This document shows, piece after piece, positions 52,874 to 62,125 of a DNA stretch of 64,000 nucleotides; the first letter of the stretch is position 1, and each line of letters begins with the position of its first letter. A model generated the notes under the pieces. That model searched no databases, had not been told where the DNA came from, and was given only the letters and a program-made list of their open reading frames with translations. The DNA is from Agrobacterium albertimagni AOL15 (GTDB taxonomy: Bacteria; Pseudomonadota; Alphaproteobacteria; Rhizobiales; Rhizobiaceae), in assembly GCF_000300855.1 (NCBI RefSeq), contig NZ_ALJF01000010.1, forward strand, positions 248,001 through 312,000. The letters run 5' to 3'. Made by a program: the position numbers and the translations under genes.

Positions 52874-53769
52874 CAGTTTTCTCCCGGAACGGTGCGCGTG
52901 AGCAGCACATACCAGTTCGGCCGATAGGCCGAAAGCGCCAGGGCCGCCTTCATCGCCGCAGCCTCGGTTTCGTAGAGACCGAAACAGGTAGCACCAGAGC
53001 CGGACATGCGCACGAAGCCCGCCAGGCTCTGTCCCAGCAGGTCGCAGGCCTCGGCAATCTCCGGCACCAGCGCTTCCGCCGGCGGCTGTAAGTCGTTGCG
53101 CAGAACAGAAAGCGACTGCATCCAGTCAGCCGCGGTTGAGCCCGCGCTCATCTCACCGATAGGCTCATTGTCGCGGCGCTGAAGGCTGCGGAAGATCTCC
53201 GGTGTCGATACCGGTTTCAGCGGATTGACGAGCACCAGCGGAACGGATGGCATATCTACCTTCTCGATTGTCTCACCGATCCCGCGGGCGCGCAGCGGCG
53301 TCGAGGCGAGACACATCGGCACGTCGGCGCCGAGCTGCATTGCGATCTGCTGCAGCGTCTCGGCCGGCAGTTCCGCCCTCCAGAGCCTGAGGAGACCGCG
53401 CAGCGTCGCTGCCGCATCTGCCGAGCCGCCGCCGATCCCCGACGCAATCGGCAGGCTCTTGTCGAGGAGAATGGCAACGGCGCCGTATGGTTGGCCGCAT
53501 TGGTCGAGGGCGGCCCGCAACAGGTCGCGGGCCTGCAGAACCAGATTGTCCTCGCCAGAAAGCTCAGGTCCGAAACGCCCGACGACCCTAAAGCTGTCGC
53601 TGTCTGCCGTCTCGAACGTGAGTTCGTCGCCGTCCTCGGCAAAGGTCACGAGACTGTCGAGAAGATGATAGCCATCGTCCCGCCGACCTGTGACGTGCAA
53701 AGCAAGATTGATCTTGGCCGGAGCCGTCTCGACGATCCGCTCCGGCCGGCGCTCTGCAGTGTCTGTCAT
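52873..53769 (-). CDS. ispE: 4-diphosphocytidyl-2-C-methyl-D-erythritol kinase
   Basis: 298 residues from the ATG at 53769. GHMP kinase of the MEP isoprenoid pathway: APAKINLALHVTGRRDDGYHLL at about 18-39 and the ATP loop PIASGIGGGSADAAATL near residues 112-128. It phosphorylates CDP-ME at 2-OH. It starts 5 bp after the TPR gene stop. The polyprenyl synthase gene next door is also in isoprenoid metabolism. Confidence 0.96.
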   Translation of the reverse strand: MTDTAERRPERIVETAPAKINLALHVTGRRDDGYHLLDSLVTFAEDGDELTFETADSDSFRVVGRFGPELSGEDNLVLQARDLLRAALDQCGQPYGAVAILLDKSLPIASGIGGGSADAAATLRGLLRLWRAELPAETLQQIAMQLGADVPMCLASTPLRARGIGETIEKVDMPSVPLVLVNPLKPVSTPEIFRSLQRRDNEPIGEMSAGSTAADWMQSLSVLRNDLQPPAEALVPEIAEACDLLGQSLAGFVRMSGSGATCFGLYETEAAAMKAALALSAYRPNWYVLLTRTVPGEN

Positions 53770-53774
53770 GCGGC

Positions 53775-55586
53775 TCAGGTCTTCTTGTCGTCTTTCTTGG
53801 GCTCTTCGACCGGCTTGGTCTCGACCTTGGCAGCATCCGCCTCGATCGCCGGCAAGCCCTTTTCGATCTTCGCCTGGATCTTCGGAACCTCGGCCTCTTC
53901 CGGCTCGGAGGCCAGCGCCCGCTTCCACTGATACTTGGCTTCGAGTTTGCGACCGACGCGCCAGTAGGCATCGCCCAGATGGTCGTTGATCGTCGCGTCC
54001 CCGGCGCGCAGCTCGACGGCCCGTTCGAGCTCAACCACCGCTTCCTCGAAGCGGCCGAGGCGGTAATAGGCCCAGCCGAGCGAATCGACGATGTATCCAT
54101 CATCCGGCCGCAGCTCGACAGCCTTCTTGATCATCTCCAGGCCTTCCTGGAGGTTGCGATTCATGTCGACCCAGGAATAGCCGAGATAGTTCAGCACCTG
54201 CGGCTGATCGGGGTTGAGTTCCAGCGCCTTGTGGAAGTTGGGCTCCGCCTTGTCCCACTTCTTCAGCCGCTCATAGGCGATGCCGCGCTGGAAGAAGACC
54301 GACCAGTGGTTCCGCGCCGGGTTCTGACCGATGATCTCGATCGCCTTGTCGTAATTGTCCGCCATGGCCGCATAGTCCTTGGCATCGGACAGCACGCTGC
54401 CATAGGCGAGATAGCTTCTGATATCCTGCGGATCGGAGGCGATCAGGGCGAGCAGATGTTCGCGCGCTTCCTGAACCTTGCCGGTCTCGGCAAGCGTCAG
54501 ACCAAGCTGCAGCTCGGAGATGCGCCGCATCGGCGAGGACTCGGGCACCTGACGGTAGAATGCGATCGCCTTTTCCGGCTGCTTTGCATTCTCTGCGATC
54601 CCGCCGAGCAGGATCAGCGTGTCGGCGGCATCCTTGTCCAGCGCATGGGACAGTTGGAGATAGAGCATGACCGTGTCTTCGGCACCTTCGCGGTTCAGCG
54701 CGCCACCGATCGAGAAGAGAACGCCGGCCGCACCCTGTGCCGCCGTTGCGACGACCGGCTTCGGCTGGCCACCGGATTCAATCTCAGTGCGGAGCGCCTT
54801 GAAGGGGGCAAAATTGGTGATCAGTTCGTCACCGGCCGAGAGGGCGTCGAGCGCCTTCTGCTTGTTGCCGGCCTGGGCTTCCAGCGTCGCGAGCGCGATC
54901 ACCGAGCGGGCGAAGGTGTCGGGCGCGGTTGCCCCGCCATTGCGGTCTGTCACCGTATCGGTGAGTGCCTTTCGGGCGGCATCGACATCGCCGATCATCG
55001 CGGCCATGACGCCGACATTGTAGTTGCGGAAGATACCGTACCAGCTCGGACCCTCGAGATCCTGAACGAGCTTCAGCGCTTCCTTGCCCTTGCCTTCGCC
55101 GACCTTGGTCCAGGCGATCAGCAGCTGGTTCATCAGCCGGTCGAGATCGTTCGGTCCCTGATACTTGAAGTGCTTCAGCGCTTGCGTGTAGTCGCCGTCT
55201 CGGATGGCGCGAAAGCCGAGCGCCACGGAGGTGACCCGCTCCACGGCCGGATCGTTCTCCAGAACCTTGGCCAGATCCACGCCCTCGTCGAACTCGCCGT
55301 TCATGATGAGCGCGATCATCAGCCGCTGCTGAAGCTCAAGCTCGTTCGGCGTGAATTCCAGGGCTTTCTTGTAGAACTTCACCGCACTCGGGTAATCGCG
55401 ATCCGCTTCGGCTGTCCGGGCAGCCAGAAAGGCGCCTGCGAAAGAATCGACGCTGCCGAGATCGAAACTCTCGGCTTCCGTCGGCTGGGCATTGGCAGCA
55501 GCAAGAGCCAGCGGCGCCTGCGAGACGCTGAGCAGCAGCGCGAGCGCGGTGCCGGCGAGAGTGCGAAGGGCAAAGCTTTGCCGCAT
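53775..55586 (-). CDS. TPR-repeat protein, periplasmic
   Basis: 603 residues from the ATG at 55586 (AAAGG upstream). A signal peptide (LRTLAGTALALLLSVSQAPLALAAA) sends it to the periplasm or envelope. From about residue 45 on there are about ten TPR-like helical pairs, clearest in EPNFHKALELNPDQPQVLNYLGYSWVD and GYIVDSLGWAYYRLGRFEEAVVELERAVELR. It ends in a Lys/Glu-rich tail. TPR proteins serve as scaffolds; the partner is unknown. It is adjacent to ispE in many alphaproteobacteria. Confidence 0.92.
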   Translation of the reverse strand: MRQSFALRTLAGTALALLLSVSQAPLALAAANAQPTEAESFDLGSVDSFAGAFLAARTAEADRDYPSAVKFYKKALEFTPNELELQQRLMIALIMNGEFDEGVDLAKVLENDPAVERVTSVALGFRAIRDGDYTQALKHFKYQGPNDLDRLMNQLLIAWTKVGEGKGKEALKLVQDLEGPSWYGIFRNYNVGVMAAMIGDVDAARKALTDTVTDRNGGATAPDTFARSVIALATLEAQAGNKQKALDALSAGDELITNFAPFKALRTEIESGGQPKPVVATAAQGAAGVLFSIGGALNREGAEDTVMLYLQLSHALDKDAADTLILLGGIAENAKQPEKAIAFYRQVPESSPMRRISELQLGLTLAETGKVQEAREHLLALIASDPQDIRSYLAYGSVLSDAKDYAAMADNYDKAIEIIGQNPARNHWSVFFQRGIAYERLKKWDKAEPNFHKALELNPDQPQVLNYLGYSWVDMNRNLQEGLEMIKKAVELRPDDGYIVDSLGWAYYRLGRFEEAVVELERAVELRAGDATINDHLGDAYWRVGRKLEAKYQWKRALASEPEEAEVPKIQAKIEKGLPAIEADAAKVETKPVEEPKKDDKKT

Positions 55587-55706
55587 GAACGAGCCTTTCA
55601 AGAACCGAGAGCAAGCGCGGGTCGCCCGCGCGCGGGCGATTGGCGATGATTCACGGACAGAATGGCTTTTTTGAAGCAGCCTCGCAAGGCAATCGCTGGA
55701 TCTGCG

Positions 55707-56723
55707 TCAATTCACGCGCGCGATGCAGAAGTCGATCACGTCGTTGAGGGCGCTTTTCCACGGCGTCTCGGGCAAGGGCGCCAAGGCATCGCGTGCGATC
55801 GTGCCGTAATGCTGCGCCCGCTGGATCGTGTCGTTGAGCGCGCCGTACTTGCCGATCAGGCCGAGCGCCTTTTCGAGCCTTGCATCGTCGTTCTGTCCAC
55901 CTTCGATGGATTCCTTCCAGAATTCCCGTTCGGCGGCCGTGCCGCGTCGATAGGAAAGAATGACCGGAAGCGTGATCTTGCCTTCGCGGAAATCGTCGCC
56001 GACATTCTTGCCGGTCTCGGCAGCCTTGCCGCCGTAATCGAGAACGTCATCGACCAGCTGGAAGGCGAGGCCGAGATTCATCCCGTAGGATTTCATCGCG
56101 CTGCGGGTCGACTTGTCGGTGCCGGCAACGATCGGGCCGACTTCGGCGGCCGCTGCAAAGAGCGCCGCGGTCTTCGCACGGATGACGGCGAGATAATCGT
56201 CTTCCGTCGTCTCCATATTCTTGGCGACTGAAAGCTGCAGCACCTCGCCCTCGGCGATCACGCAGGCCGCGGTGGAGAGAACGTCGAGCGCGTCGAGCGA
56301 GCCGACCTCGACCATCATCCGGAAGGCCTGGCCAAGCAGGAAGTCGCCGACGAGCACGCTCGCCTGGTTGCCCCAGATGGTCCGGGCGGTGGACTTGCCG
56401 CGACGCAGATCGCTTTCGTCGACCACATCGTCATGCAGAAGCGTTGCTGTATGCATGAACTCGACGGAGGTCGCGAGCTTGATGTGATGATCGCCCTCGT
56501 AGCCGAACATGGCGGCTGTCGCGAGCGTCAGCATCGGGCGAAGCCGCTTGCCGCCCGATGAGATCAGGTGGTTTGCCACCTCCGGGATCATCTGAACGTC
56601 CGAGCCCGCCTTCGACAGGATCAGCTGATTGACGCGCTCCATGCCGCTTTTGGTCAGGTCCACCAGAGGCTTGACGGATGCCTGTTTGTTTTTGCTTTCC
56701 TCAAGCGGTATGACTACGCCCAA
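55707..56723 (-). CDS. ispB: octaprenyl/decaprenyl diphosphate synthase
   Basis: 338 residues from a TTG at 56723, with AGGAG and 8-nt spacing; the longer frame lacks a site. Trans-prenyl synthase for the quinone side chain. First Asp-rich motif LLHDDVVDESDLRRG and second QLVDDVLDY; GGKRLRPML at the substrate-binding turn. Rhizobia use it for ubiquinone-10 precursors; chain length cannot be read directly. Divergent from DUF2007. Confidence 0.94.
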   Translation of the reverse strand: MGVVIPLEESKNKQASVKPLVDLTKSGMERVNQLILSKAGSDVQMIPEVANHLISSGGKRLRPMLTLATAAMFGYEGDHHIKLATSVEFMHTATLLHDDVVDESDLRRGKSTARTIWGNQASVLVGDFLLGQAFRMMVEVGSLDALDVLSTAACVIAEGEVLQLSVAKNMETTEDDYLAVIRAKTAALFAAAAEVGPIVAGTDKSTRSAMKSYGMNLGLAFQLVDDVLDYGGKAAETGKNVGDDFREGKITLPVILSYRRGTAAEREFWKESIEGGQNDDARLEKALGLIGKYGALNDTIQRAQHYGTIARDALAPLPETPWKSALNDVIDFCIARVN

Positions 56724-56848
56724 CGCACCGGACTCCTGTTCAGTTTGGATGCCGACAATAAAAAGCCGGGAAGGCCACGGCAAGGGGCGAATTGCCTCGG
56801 TCGGGGCTTGAGAGCCGGTTTAGCTGTTAACAGTGAGTTCTGAAATCG

Positions 56849-57079
56849 ATGCATGAGATCATTCGCAGCAACGACGTCGTCCTGCTCTCCTTTGCCGAAA
56901 GCCTGATGCGCGACGCCGGGATTGCCTCGATGATCGCCGACCAGTCCATGAGCATCCTCGAGGGCTCGCTCGGCATGTTGCAGCGTCGCCTGCTGGTCGA
57001 TTCCGACTGCGTCGATCAGGCCCGCCGCATTCTGACCGATGCCGGCCTCGGCGCTGAACTGCGCGATCCCGAGGCTTGA
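56849..57079 (+). CDS. DUF2007 domain protein
   Basis: 76 residues. The conserved pattern MHEIIRSNDVVLLSFAESLMRDAGI...SILEGSLGMLQRRLLVDSDCVDQARRIL is typical of DUF2007, a small signal-transducing-like fold. The function is unknown; it is often next to a tRNA methyltransferase, as here (7 bp to the next start). Confidence 0.92.
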   Translation: MHEIIRSNDVVLLSFAESLMRDAGIASMIADQSMSILEGSLGMLQRRLLVDSDCVDQARRILTDAGLGAELRDPEA

Positions 57080-57086
57080 AAACGCC

Positions 57087-57893
57087 ATGGCGGCCGGGCC
57101 GGAGACCATTGTCGAACAGACAGAAGCAGAGACCGTCGATGCCTTTCATCGCGGCCGGTTCCATCTCGTGCAGCCTGTGGGGCGAGGCCATCGCGCCGGC
57201 ATGGATGCAATGGTGCTCGCTTCTCTCGTGGTCGACGAGCGAGCGATCCGGATTGCCGATCTCGGTGCGGGCGCGGGTGCGGCAGGCCTCGCGGTCGCAG
57301 CCCGCCTGCCGACCGCATCTGTCGTTCTCGTCGAACGCTCGCCGCACATGGCCGCTTTCGCCCGCAAGAGCCTCGCCTTGCCGGAGAACGCTGAACTTGC
57401 AACGCGGGCCGAGGTCATCGAGGCCGATGTCACGCTGACCGGCAAGGCGCGCATCGCAGCCGGCCTCACCGACGACAGCTTCCATCATGTCATCATGAAC
57501 CCGCCCTTCAACGATCCCGGCGACCGCAAGACGCCGGATGCCCTGAAGGCGGAAGCCCACGCGATGACGGAGAATCTGTTCGAGAGCTGGATCCGCACGG
57601 CAGGCGCGATCGCGATGCCCGGCGGTCAACTCTCCCTGATTGCCAGGCCGCAGTCGATCGCCGAGATCATCGCAGCTTGCGGCCGGCGCTTCGGTGGCCT
57701 TGAGATCACGGCGATCCACCCGCGACCTGGCGAAAACGCCACACGCATTCTCGTCACCGGGATCAAGGGCTCGCGGGCAAGGCTGCAACTGCGCGCGCCG
57801 CTCCTGATGCATGACAATCCCGACAGTCACGCCTTCGCGACCTTTGTCGACAATCTGAACAACGGCCGCGCCGGCTATGCGCGGCTGCGTTGA
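57087..57893 (+). CDS. tRNA1(Val) (adenine37-N6)-methyltransferase-like protein (TrmN6 family)
   Basis: 268 residues from the ATG at 57087. SAM-binding region IADLGAGAGAAGLAVAARLP (about 60-80) and catalytic IMNPPFND (NPPF) with the N6-adenine methylase pattern. The N-terminus FHRGRFHLVQPVGRGHRAGMDAMVL matches YfiC/TrmN6. It is expected to methylate N6 of A37 in tRNA-Val; other N6-adenine substrates are possible. It is coupled to the DUF2007 gene. Confidence 0.9.
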   Translation: MAAGPETIVEQTEAETVDAFHRGRFHLVQPVGRGHRAGMDAMVLASLVVDERAIRIADLGAGAGAAGLAVAARLPTASVVLVERSPHMAAFARKSLALPENAELATRAEVIEADVTLTGKARIAAGLTDDSFHHVIMNPPFNDPGDRKTPDALKAEAHAMTENLFESWIRTAGAIAMPGGQLSLIARPQSIAEIIAACGRRFGGLEITAIHPRPGENATRILVTGIKGSRARLQLRAPLLMHDNPDSHAFATFVDNLNNGRAGYARLR

Positions 57894-57987
57894 AAACACT
57901 GATTTTTTTGAGCAAACCATTGTGTTTGCGCCGGCGCGTCTTACATCTCCGCTCAGAGCGAAGATCGTGAGGAGTTGAAACGCGACC

Positions 57988-58851
57988 ATGGCAGACTTTC
58001 TGAAACGACTGGTTCCCAAGCGCTTCCAGAAAAAGGGCGTCGTCATCCCGGTCGTCAGGCTGCACGGTCCGATCATGAGCGGCGGATCGCGGTTTCGCCC
58101 CGCCTTGAACCTTTCCTCGGTTGCCGGCCAGCTGGAAAAGGCCTTCGGCATGAAGGAGAGCCCCGCCGTGGCGCTCTCGATCAATTCACCGGGCGGTTCT
58201 CCCGTCCAGTCGCGCATGATCTATGATCGCATTCGCGCGCTCGCCGAGGAAAAGAACAAGCGCGTGCTCGTCTTTGTCGAGGATGTCGCAGCCTCCGGCG
58301 GTTACATGATTGCCATCGCGGGCGACGAGATCATTGCCGATGCCACGTCCATCGTTGGCTCGATCGGCGTCGTCTCTGGCGGTTTCGGCTTTCCGGAGCT
58401 TCTGAAGAAGATCGGCGTTGAACGCCGTGTCTACACGGCAGGTGAGAACAAGGTGATCCTTGATCCCTTCCAGCCGGAAAAGGAAAGCGATATCGAATAC
58501 CTGAAGACGCTGCAGCTCGAGATCCATGAAATCTTCATCGACATGGTCAAGGCGCGGCGCGGCACGATGCTCGCAGACGATCCGACATTGTTCTCCGGTC
58601 TGTTCTGGACGGGGCGCAAGGGCCTGGAACTCGGCCTCGTCGATCGCCTCGGCGGACTGCGCGAAGAGATCAAGACCCGCTACGGCAAGGATGCGCGCCT
58701 CGAACTGATCGGTGCCCAGAAGAGCCTTTTCGGCCGCCGCGCGCCTGGCATCGGTGCATTCGCGGCGCCCGAGCAGATGGCGGTTCAGGCGGTTGCCGGT
58801 CTTGCCGAGACGCTCGAAGAGAAGGCACTATGGGGTCGCTACGGTCTTTGA
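57988..58851 (+). CDS. S49 family peptidase (SohB/SppA-like)
   Basis: 287 residues, the short single-domain form. Catalytic Ser in EDVAASGGYMIA (about 100-111). The oxyanion and substrate region INSPGGSPVQSRMIYDRI is visible, and GSIGVVSGG follows. SppA/SohB enzymes degrade signal peptides and membrane proteins at the inner membrane. No strong membrane anchor is seen, so it may be cytosolic or peripheral. It starts 94 bp after the methyltransferase and precedes a small hypothetical gene by 36 bp. Confidence 0.93.
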   Translation: MADFLKRLVPKRFQKKGVVIPVVRLHGPIMSGGSRFRPALNLSSVAGQLEKAFGMKESPAVALSINSPGGSPVQSRMIYDRIRALAEEKNKRVLVFVEDVAASGGYMIAIAGDEIIADATSIVGSIGVVSGGFGFPELLKKIGVERRVYTAGENKVILDPFQPEKESDIEYLKTLQLEIHEIFIDMVKARRGTMLADDPTLFSGLFWTGRKGLELGLVDRLGGLREEIKTRYGKDARLELIGAQKSLFGRRAPGIGAFAAPEQMAVQAVAGLAETLEEKALWGRYGL

Positions 58852-58887
58852 CCGGTGTGATGAAGAAAGGCTGACGGGCGAGGGGAC

Positions 58888-59082
58888 ATGGCGCAGCTGA
58901 TATTTCTGACGATCCTGGTGGGTGGCGCCTGGTTGCTCTATCGCCGCTTCGTCGCGGATGCGGAGAAACTGGCGGCCAAATCGCGTGCCGAGGAAAAAGA
59001 GCGCGAGAACCAGGCGATCGGAACCCTCATTCAGGATCCCGAGACCGGAGAGTACCGCCCCCGTCGGGAGGATGACGTTTGA
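58888..59082 (+). CDS. short conserved hypothetical membrane-anchored protein
   Basis: 64 residues. An N-terminal membrane helix (AQLIFLTILVGGAWLLYRRF) is followed by a charged segment and a C-terminal YRPRREDDV. The sequence is typical of a small rhizobial protein that follows the S49 peptidase gene (36-bp gap). Function unknown; possibly a partner or anchor of the peptidase. Confidence 0.8.
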   Translation: MAQLIFLTILVGGAWLLYRRFVADAEKLAAKSRAEEKERENQAIGTLIQDPETGEYRPRREDDV

Positions 59083-59193
59083 TCGACATGCTTGTGACTT
59101 GAGTTCAGCACACCGAGCCGATATCTAAGCAAACACAGTGGCGTTCAGGGCGTTTCAAGCCCCGCTTCGCGTATCGCCCAATCCCGGAGTCCC

Positions 59194-60333
59194 ATGAGCC
59201 AGACCATGCATTTTCTCGGTGTGCCGGGACGAGTGGCAGACGATATCAGTGCATTCGACTGGAGCAGCACATCGCTCGGCCCGCCCGAAACCTGGCCGCC
59301 CGCCTTGGTGACGACGCTTCGGCAGGTTCTCGCCACGCGTCAACCCATGTGCTTCTGGTGGGGAGACGATCTTCTCCAGTTTTACAACGACGCCTATCTG
59401 CCGATGCTTGCCGGCCGGGAGACAAGTGCGCTCGGTCAGCCGTTTCGCGAATATTGGGCCGATCTCTGGGAGGGCGTCGAGCCGTTCGTGCAGCGTGCAC
59501 AGGCGGGCGAGGGCACCTGGATGGAGAACCTTCCCTTGCGCATCCTCCGCAACGGGGTGATGCAGGACAGCTTCTGGACCTTTTCCTACAGCCCTCTCTA
59601 TGATGATCAGGGAGCGATTGCCGGCATCTTGAACGTGGTCACCGAGACCACGAGCGCGGTTTTGGACCGTCAGGCGCTGCAGCAGGCCTATCTCGAGGCG
59701 CAGAAGCATCTCGACGAGCGTGAACGGCATGAGGACGAACTCAAGCTCTTGAACCGTGAACTCGCGCACCGGATGAAAAATACGCTCGCCATGGTCCAGT
59801 CGATCGTCAGTCAGAGCCTGCGGGGCGCGACCTCGATCCCGGAAGCGGCAAAGACGATCGGCGGACGCATCCAGACGCTCGCCAAGGCGCAGGACGTGCT
59901 GACCGGCATGAGTGTCACGGCCGCTGAGATCACCGCGATCGCACGAACGGCCGTTGCGCCCCATGTCGACGGCGACGACCGGATCTCGATCGTCGGTCCT
60001 CAGGTCTATCTCTCCGCCCAGCAGGCACTGGGTTTGTCGCTCGCAATTCACGAGCTCGCCACCAATGCCACGAAATACGGCGCCCTTTCGCGACCCGAGG
60101 GGCGCATCAGCGTCCGCTGGAGCAAGGGCGAGGACAACCGTTTCACCTTCGACTGGCAGGAAAGCGGCGGCCCGCCGGTGACGGAGCCGACCCGTCGCGG
60201 TTTCGGCTCGCGGCTGACCGAACGTGTCGTCTCCGATCTCTTCCAGGGGCAGGCCGCGATCCGCTTCGAGCCCACGGGCGTGTCCTTTTCCTTGATCGGC
60301 AAGCTGCACAATGCGGATGATCTCGACAACTGA
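59194..60333 (+). CDS. HWE-family sensor histidine kinase with PAS-like sensor
   Basis: 379 residues, cytosolic. The N-terminal sensor region includes FDWSSTSLGPPETWPPAL and QPMCFWWGDDLLQFYNDAY, a PAS-type sensor common in HWE kinases. HWE phosphoacceptor helix ELAHRMKNTLAMVQSIVSQSL (His in LAHRMKN, about 195) and the HWE-type ATPase: HELATNATKYGALS, WQESGGPPV and GFGSRLTERV are visible. The partner response regulator is not adjacent. It may feed a general stress or light response network, but this is inference. Confidence 0.92.
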   Translation: MSQTMHFLGVPGRVADDISAFDWSSTSLGPPETWPPALVTTLRQVLATRQPMCFWWGDDLLQFYNDAYLPMLAGRETSALGQPFREYWADLWEGVEPFVQRAQAGEGTWMENLPLRILRNGVMQDSFWTFSYSPLYDDQGAIAGILNVVTETTSAVLDRQALQQAYLEAQKHLDERERHEDELKLLNRELAHRMKNTLAMVQSIVSQSLRGATSIPEAAKTIGGRIQTLAKAQDVLTGMSVTAAEITAIARTAVAPHVDGDDRISIVGPQVYLSAQQALGLSLAIHELATNATKYGALSRPEGRISVRWSKGEDNRFTFDWQESGGPPVTEPTRRGFGSRLTERVVSDLFQGQAAIRFEPTGVSFSLIGKLHNADDLDN

Positions 60334-60422
60334 TGCTTCCGGGCACGCCGAGCCGAGAGCAGAGACGCTTGACCCTTCCGCCCGCTCATGGCACCAGACG
60401 GGCCGCAACCTGAGCCAACCCG

Positions 60423-61391
60423 ATGGATAGCCCGATGACCACGCCCCTTGCCCCGCACATGGACCCCAAGCGCTCCTTTCAGGCGCTGATCCTGACGCTG
60501 CATGCCTATTGGGCGGACAAGGGTTGCGCGGTGCTGCAGCCCTACGACATGGAAGTCGGCGCCGGCACCTTCCATCCTGCAACGACGCTACGGGCACTCG
60601 GGCCGAAGCCCTGGCGCGCCGCTTACGTGCAGCCCTCGCGCCGTCCGTCCGATGGCCGCTACGGCGAAAATCCCAACCGCCTGCAGCATTATTATCAGTA
60701 TCAGGTCATCCTGAAGCCGAATCCGTCCAACCTGCAGGAGCTCTATCTCGGTTCGCTAAAGGCGATCGGCCTCGATCCGCTTCTGCATGACATCCGTTTC
60801 GTCGAGGACGACTGGGAAAGCCCGACGCTGGGTGCCTGGGGTCTCGGCTGGGAATGCTGGTGCGACGGCATGGAAGTCTCACAGTTCACCTACTTCCAGG
60901 CCGTTTGCGGCATCGACTGCTCGCCGGTCGCGGGCGAACTGACCTATGGTCTCGAGCGTCTCGCCATGTATGTCCAGGGCGTCGATAGCATCTACGACAT
61001 CAACTACAACGGTCGCGAAGGCGAAGAGAAGATCTCCTACGGCGACGTCTTCCTGCAGGCCGAGCAGGAATATTCCCGCCACAACTTCGAATTCGCCAAT
61101 ACCGAGATGCTGCATCGTCATTTCATCGATGCCGAAAAGGAATGCCAGGCCCTGCTTGCTGCCGGCGCCCCCTCGGACTCGGAAAATCAGCGCCTGCACA
61201 AATGCGTCTTCCCGGCCTATGACCAGTGCATCAAGGCATCCCACATCTTCAACCTGCTCGACGCCCGCGGCGTCATTTCGGTGACCGAACGCCAGGCCTA
61301 TATCGGCCGCGTCCGCGCGCTGGCGAAAAGCTGTGGCGAGGCGTTTCTGCTGACGGATGCGGGTGGCGCGAATTTCGGCCGGGCGGCCTGA
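60423..61391 (+). CDS. glyQ: glycyl-tRNA synthetase alpha subunit
   Basis: 322 residues, standard. Family signatures: [52 protein letters not shown] and [18 protein letters not shown]. It needs GlyS (beta) to charge tRNA-Gly. glyS is not in the remaining window; it probably lies further downstream past the lemA-aroA block, as rhizobial gene order often places small genes between glyQ and glyS. Confidence 0.97.
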   Translation: MDSPMTTPLAPHMDPKRSFQALILTLHAYWADKGCAVLQPYDMEVGAGTFHPATTLRALGPKPWRAAYVQPSRRPSDGRYGENPNRLQHYYQYQVILKPNPSNLQELYLGSLKAIGLDPLLHDIRFVEDDWESPTLGAWGLGWECWCDGMEVSQFTYFQAVCGIDCSPVAGELTYGLERLAMYVQGVDSIYDINYNGREGEEKISYGDVFLQAEQEYSRHNFEFANTEMLHRHFIDAEKECQALLAAGAPSDSENQRLHKCVFPAYDQCIKASHIFNLLDARGVISVTERQAYIGRVRALAKSCGEAFLLTDAGGANFGRAA

Positions 61392-61409
61392 GGGACAGAC
61401 GACGCGGCC

Positions 61410-61700
61410 TCAGGCGGCGTCGTTGCGTTCCAGAGACAACCGGAAACCAAGCGCGGTCACCACTTTCTGAACCGTCTGATAGCGTAGTTTCGACCCGGAT
61501 TTTAGTGCTTTGTAGAGACTTTCCCGGCCCAGCCCGGACAGGTCTGCGATCTGCGACATGCCCCTGGCCTTGGCGACATGCCCCAGCGCTGCAATGAACA
61601 CATCGGGATTTTCGTCTTCGATTGCCAGTTCGAGATATTCAAGCATCGCCTCCGGATCGTCGAGGTAATCCGAGATCTCGAGTTTGCTGGTTTCTGTCAT
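61410..61700 (-). CDS. HigA-type antitoxin (addiction module antidote)
   Basis: 96 residues. Helix-turn-helix region KARGMSQIADLSGLGRESLYKALKSGSKLRYQTVQKVVTALGF resembles the antidote family that pairs with HigB/RelE-type toxins (toxin gene first). N-terminal YLDDPEAMLEYLELAIED is typical. The start is 12 bp after the toxin stop. It binds DNA to autoregulate the operon and neutralises the toxin. Confidence 0.92.
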   Translation of the reverse strand: MTETSKLEISDYLDDPEAMLEYLELAIEDENPDVFIAALGHVAKARGMSQIADLSGLGRESLYKALKSGSKLRYQTVQKVVTALGFRLSLERNDAA

Positions 61701-61711
61701 GTTTCCATCTT

Positions 61712-62002
61712 TCACAGGTTGCCAGCCATCGCGATGGCCCGCTTGATGTCCCGCTTCTGAGTCGATTTGTTGCCGCCAATCAAAAGCAGGTAAACCGTCG
61801 TGCCGCGACGTGTGTAATAAACCCGGTAGCCAGGGCCGTAGTGAATACGCATCTCGAACACATCGCCGCCCACCGGTGCGCAATCGCCGAAATTCCCCTG
61901 CTCTGCCGAGGTCAGTCGGGCAAGGATACGAAGTTTGCCTGTTCGGTCCTTGAGTGCACGTAGCCATACGTCAAAGGGCTCCGTTTTCTCAAACGTACTC
62001 AT
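61712..62002 (-). CDS. HigB/RelE-type toxin (Gp49/PF05973-like)
   Basis: 96 residues, MSTFEKTEPFDVWLRALKDR. RelE/ParE fold with FGDCAPVGGDVFEMRIHYGPGYRVYYTRRGTTVYLLLIGGNKSTQKRDIKRA. It likely cleaves mRNA in the ribosome. The toxin gene precedes its antidote as in higBA. Its start codon lies only 4 nt after a near-consensus -10, so the mRNA may be leaderless. Confidence 0.92.
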   Translation of the reverse strand: MSTFEKTEPFDVWLRALKDRTGKLRILARLTSAEQGNFGDCAPVGGDVFEMRIHYGPGYRVYYTRRGTTVYLLLIGGNKSTQKRDIKRAIAMAGNL

Positions 62003-62006
62003 GGCA

Positions 62007-62035
62007 ATTGTATCCAATCAGATACGAGTTTTCAA
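62007..62035 (-). promoter_or_regulatory. toxin-antitoxin promoter
   Basis: On the minus strand TTGAAA, 17 nt, TACAAT: near-consensus sigma-70 boxes with ideal spacing. The toxin ATG begins 4 nt after the -10, so transcription would start at or within the start codon. Confidence 0.7.
62010..62025. promoter_or_regulatory. candidate TA operator
   Basis: Inverted repeat GTATC-CAATCA-GATAC within the promoter spacer and -10, ideal for repression by the antitoxin or toxin-antitoxin complex. Confidence 0.6.
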
Positions 62036-62125
62036 CGGATTTGCAGCGCCATTTTCGCCGATCACGCTCTTCAATAAAGCTCCGATTACTTTAAGGTGCC
62101 GATCGACAACTGGGGATTCTACGCA

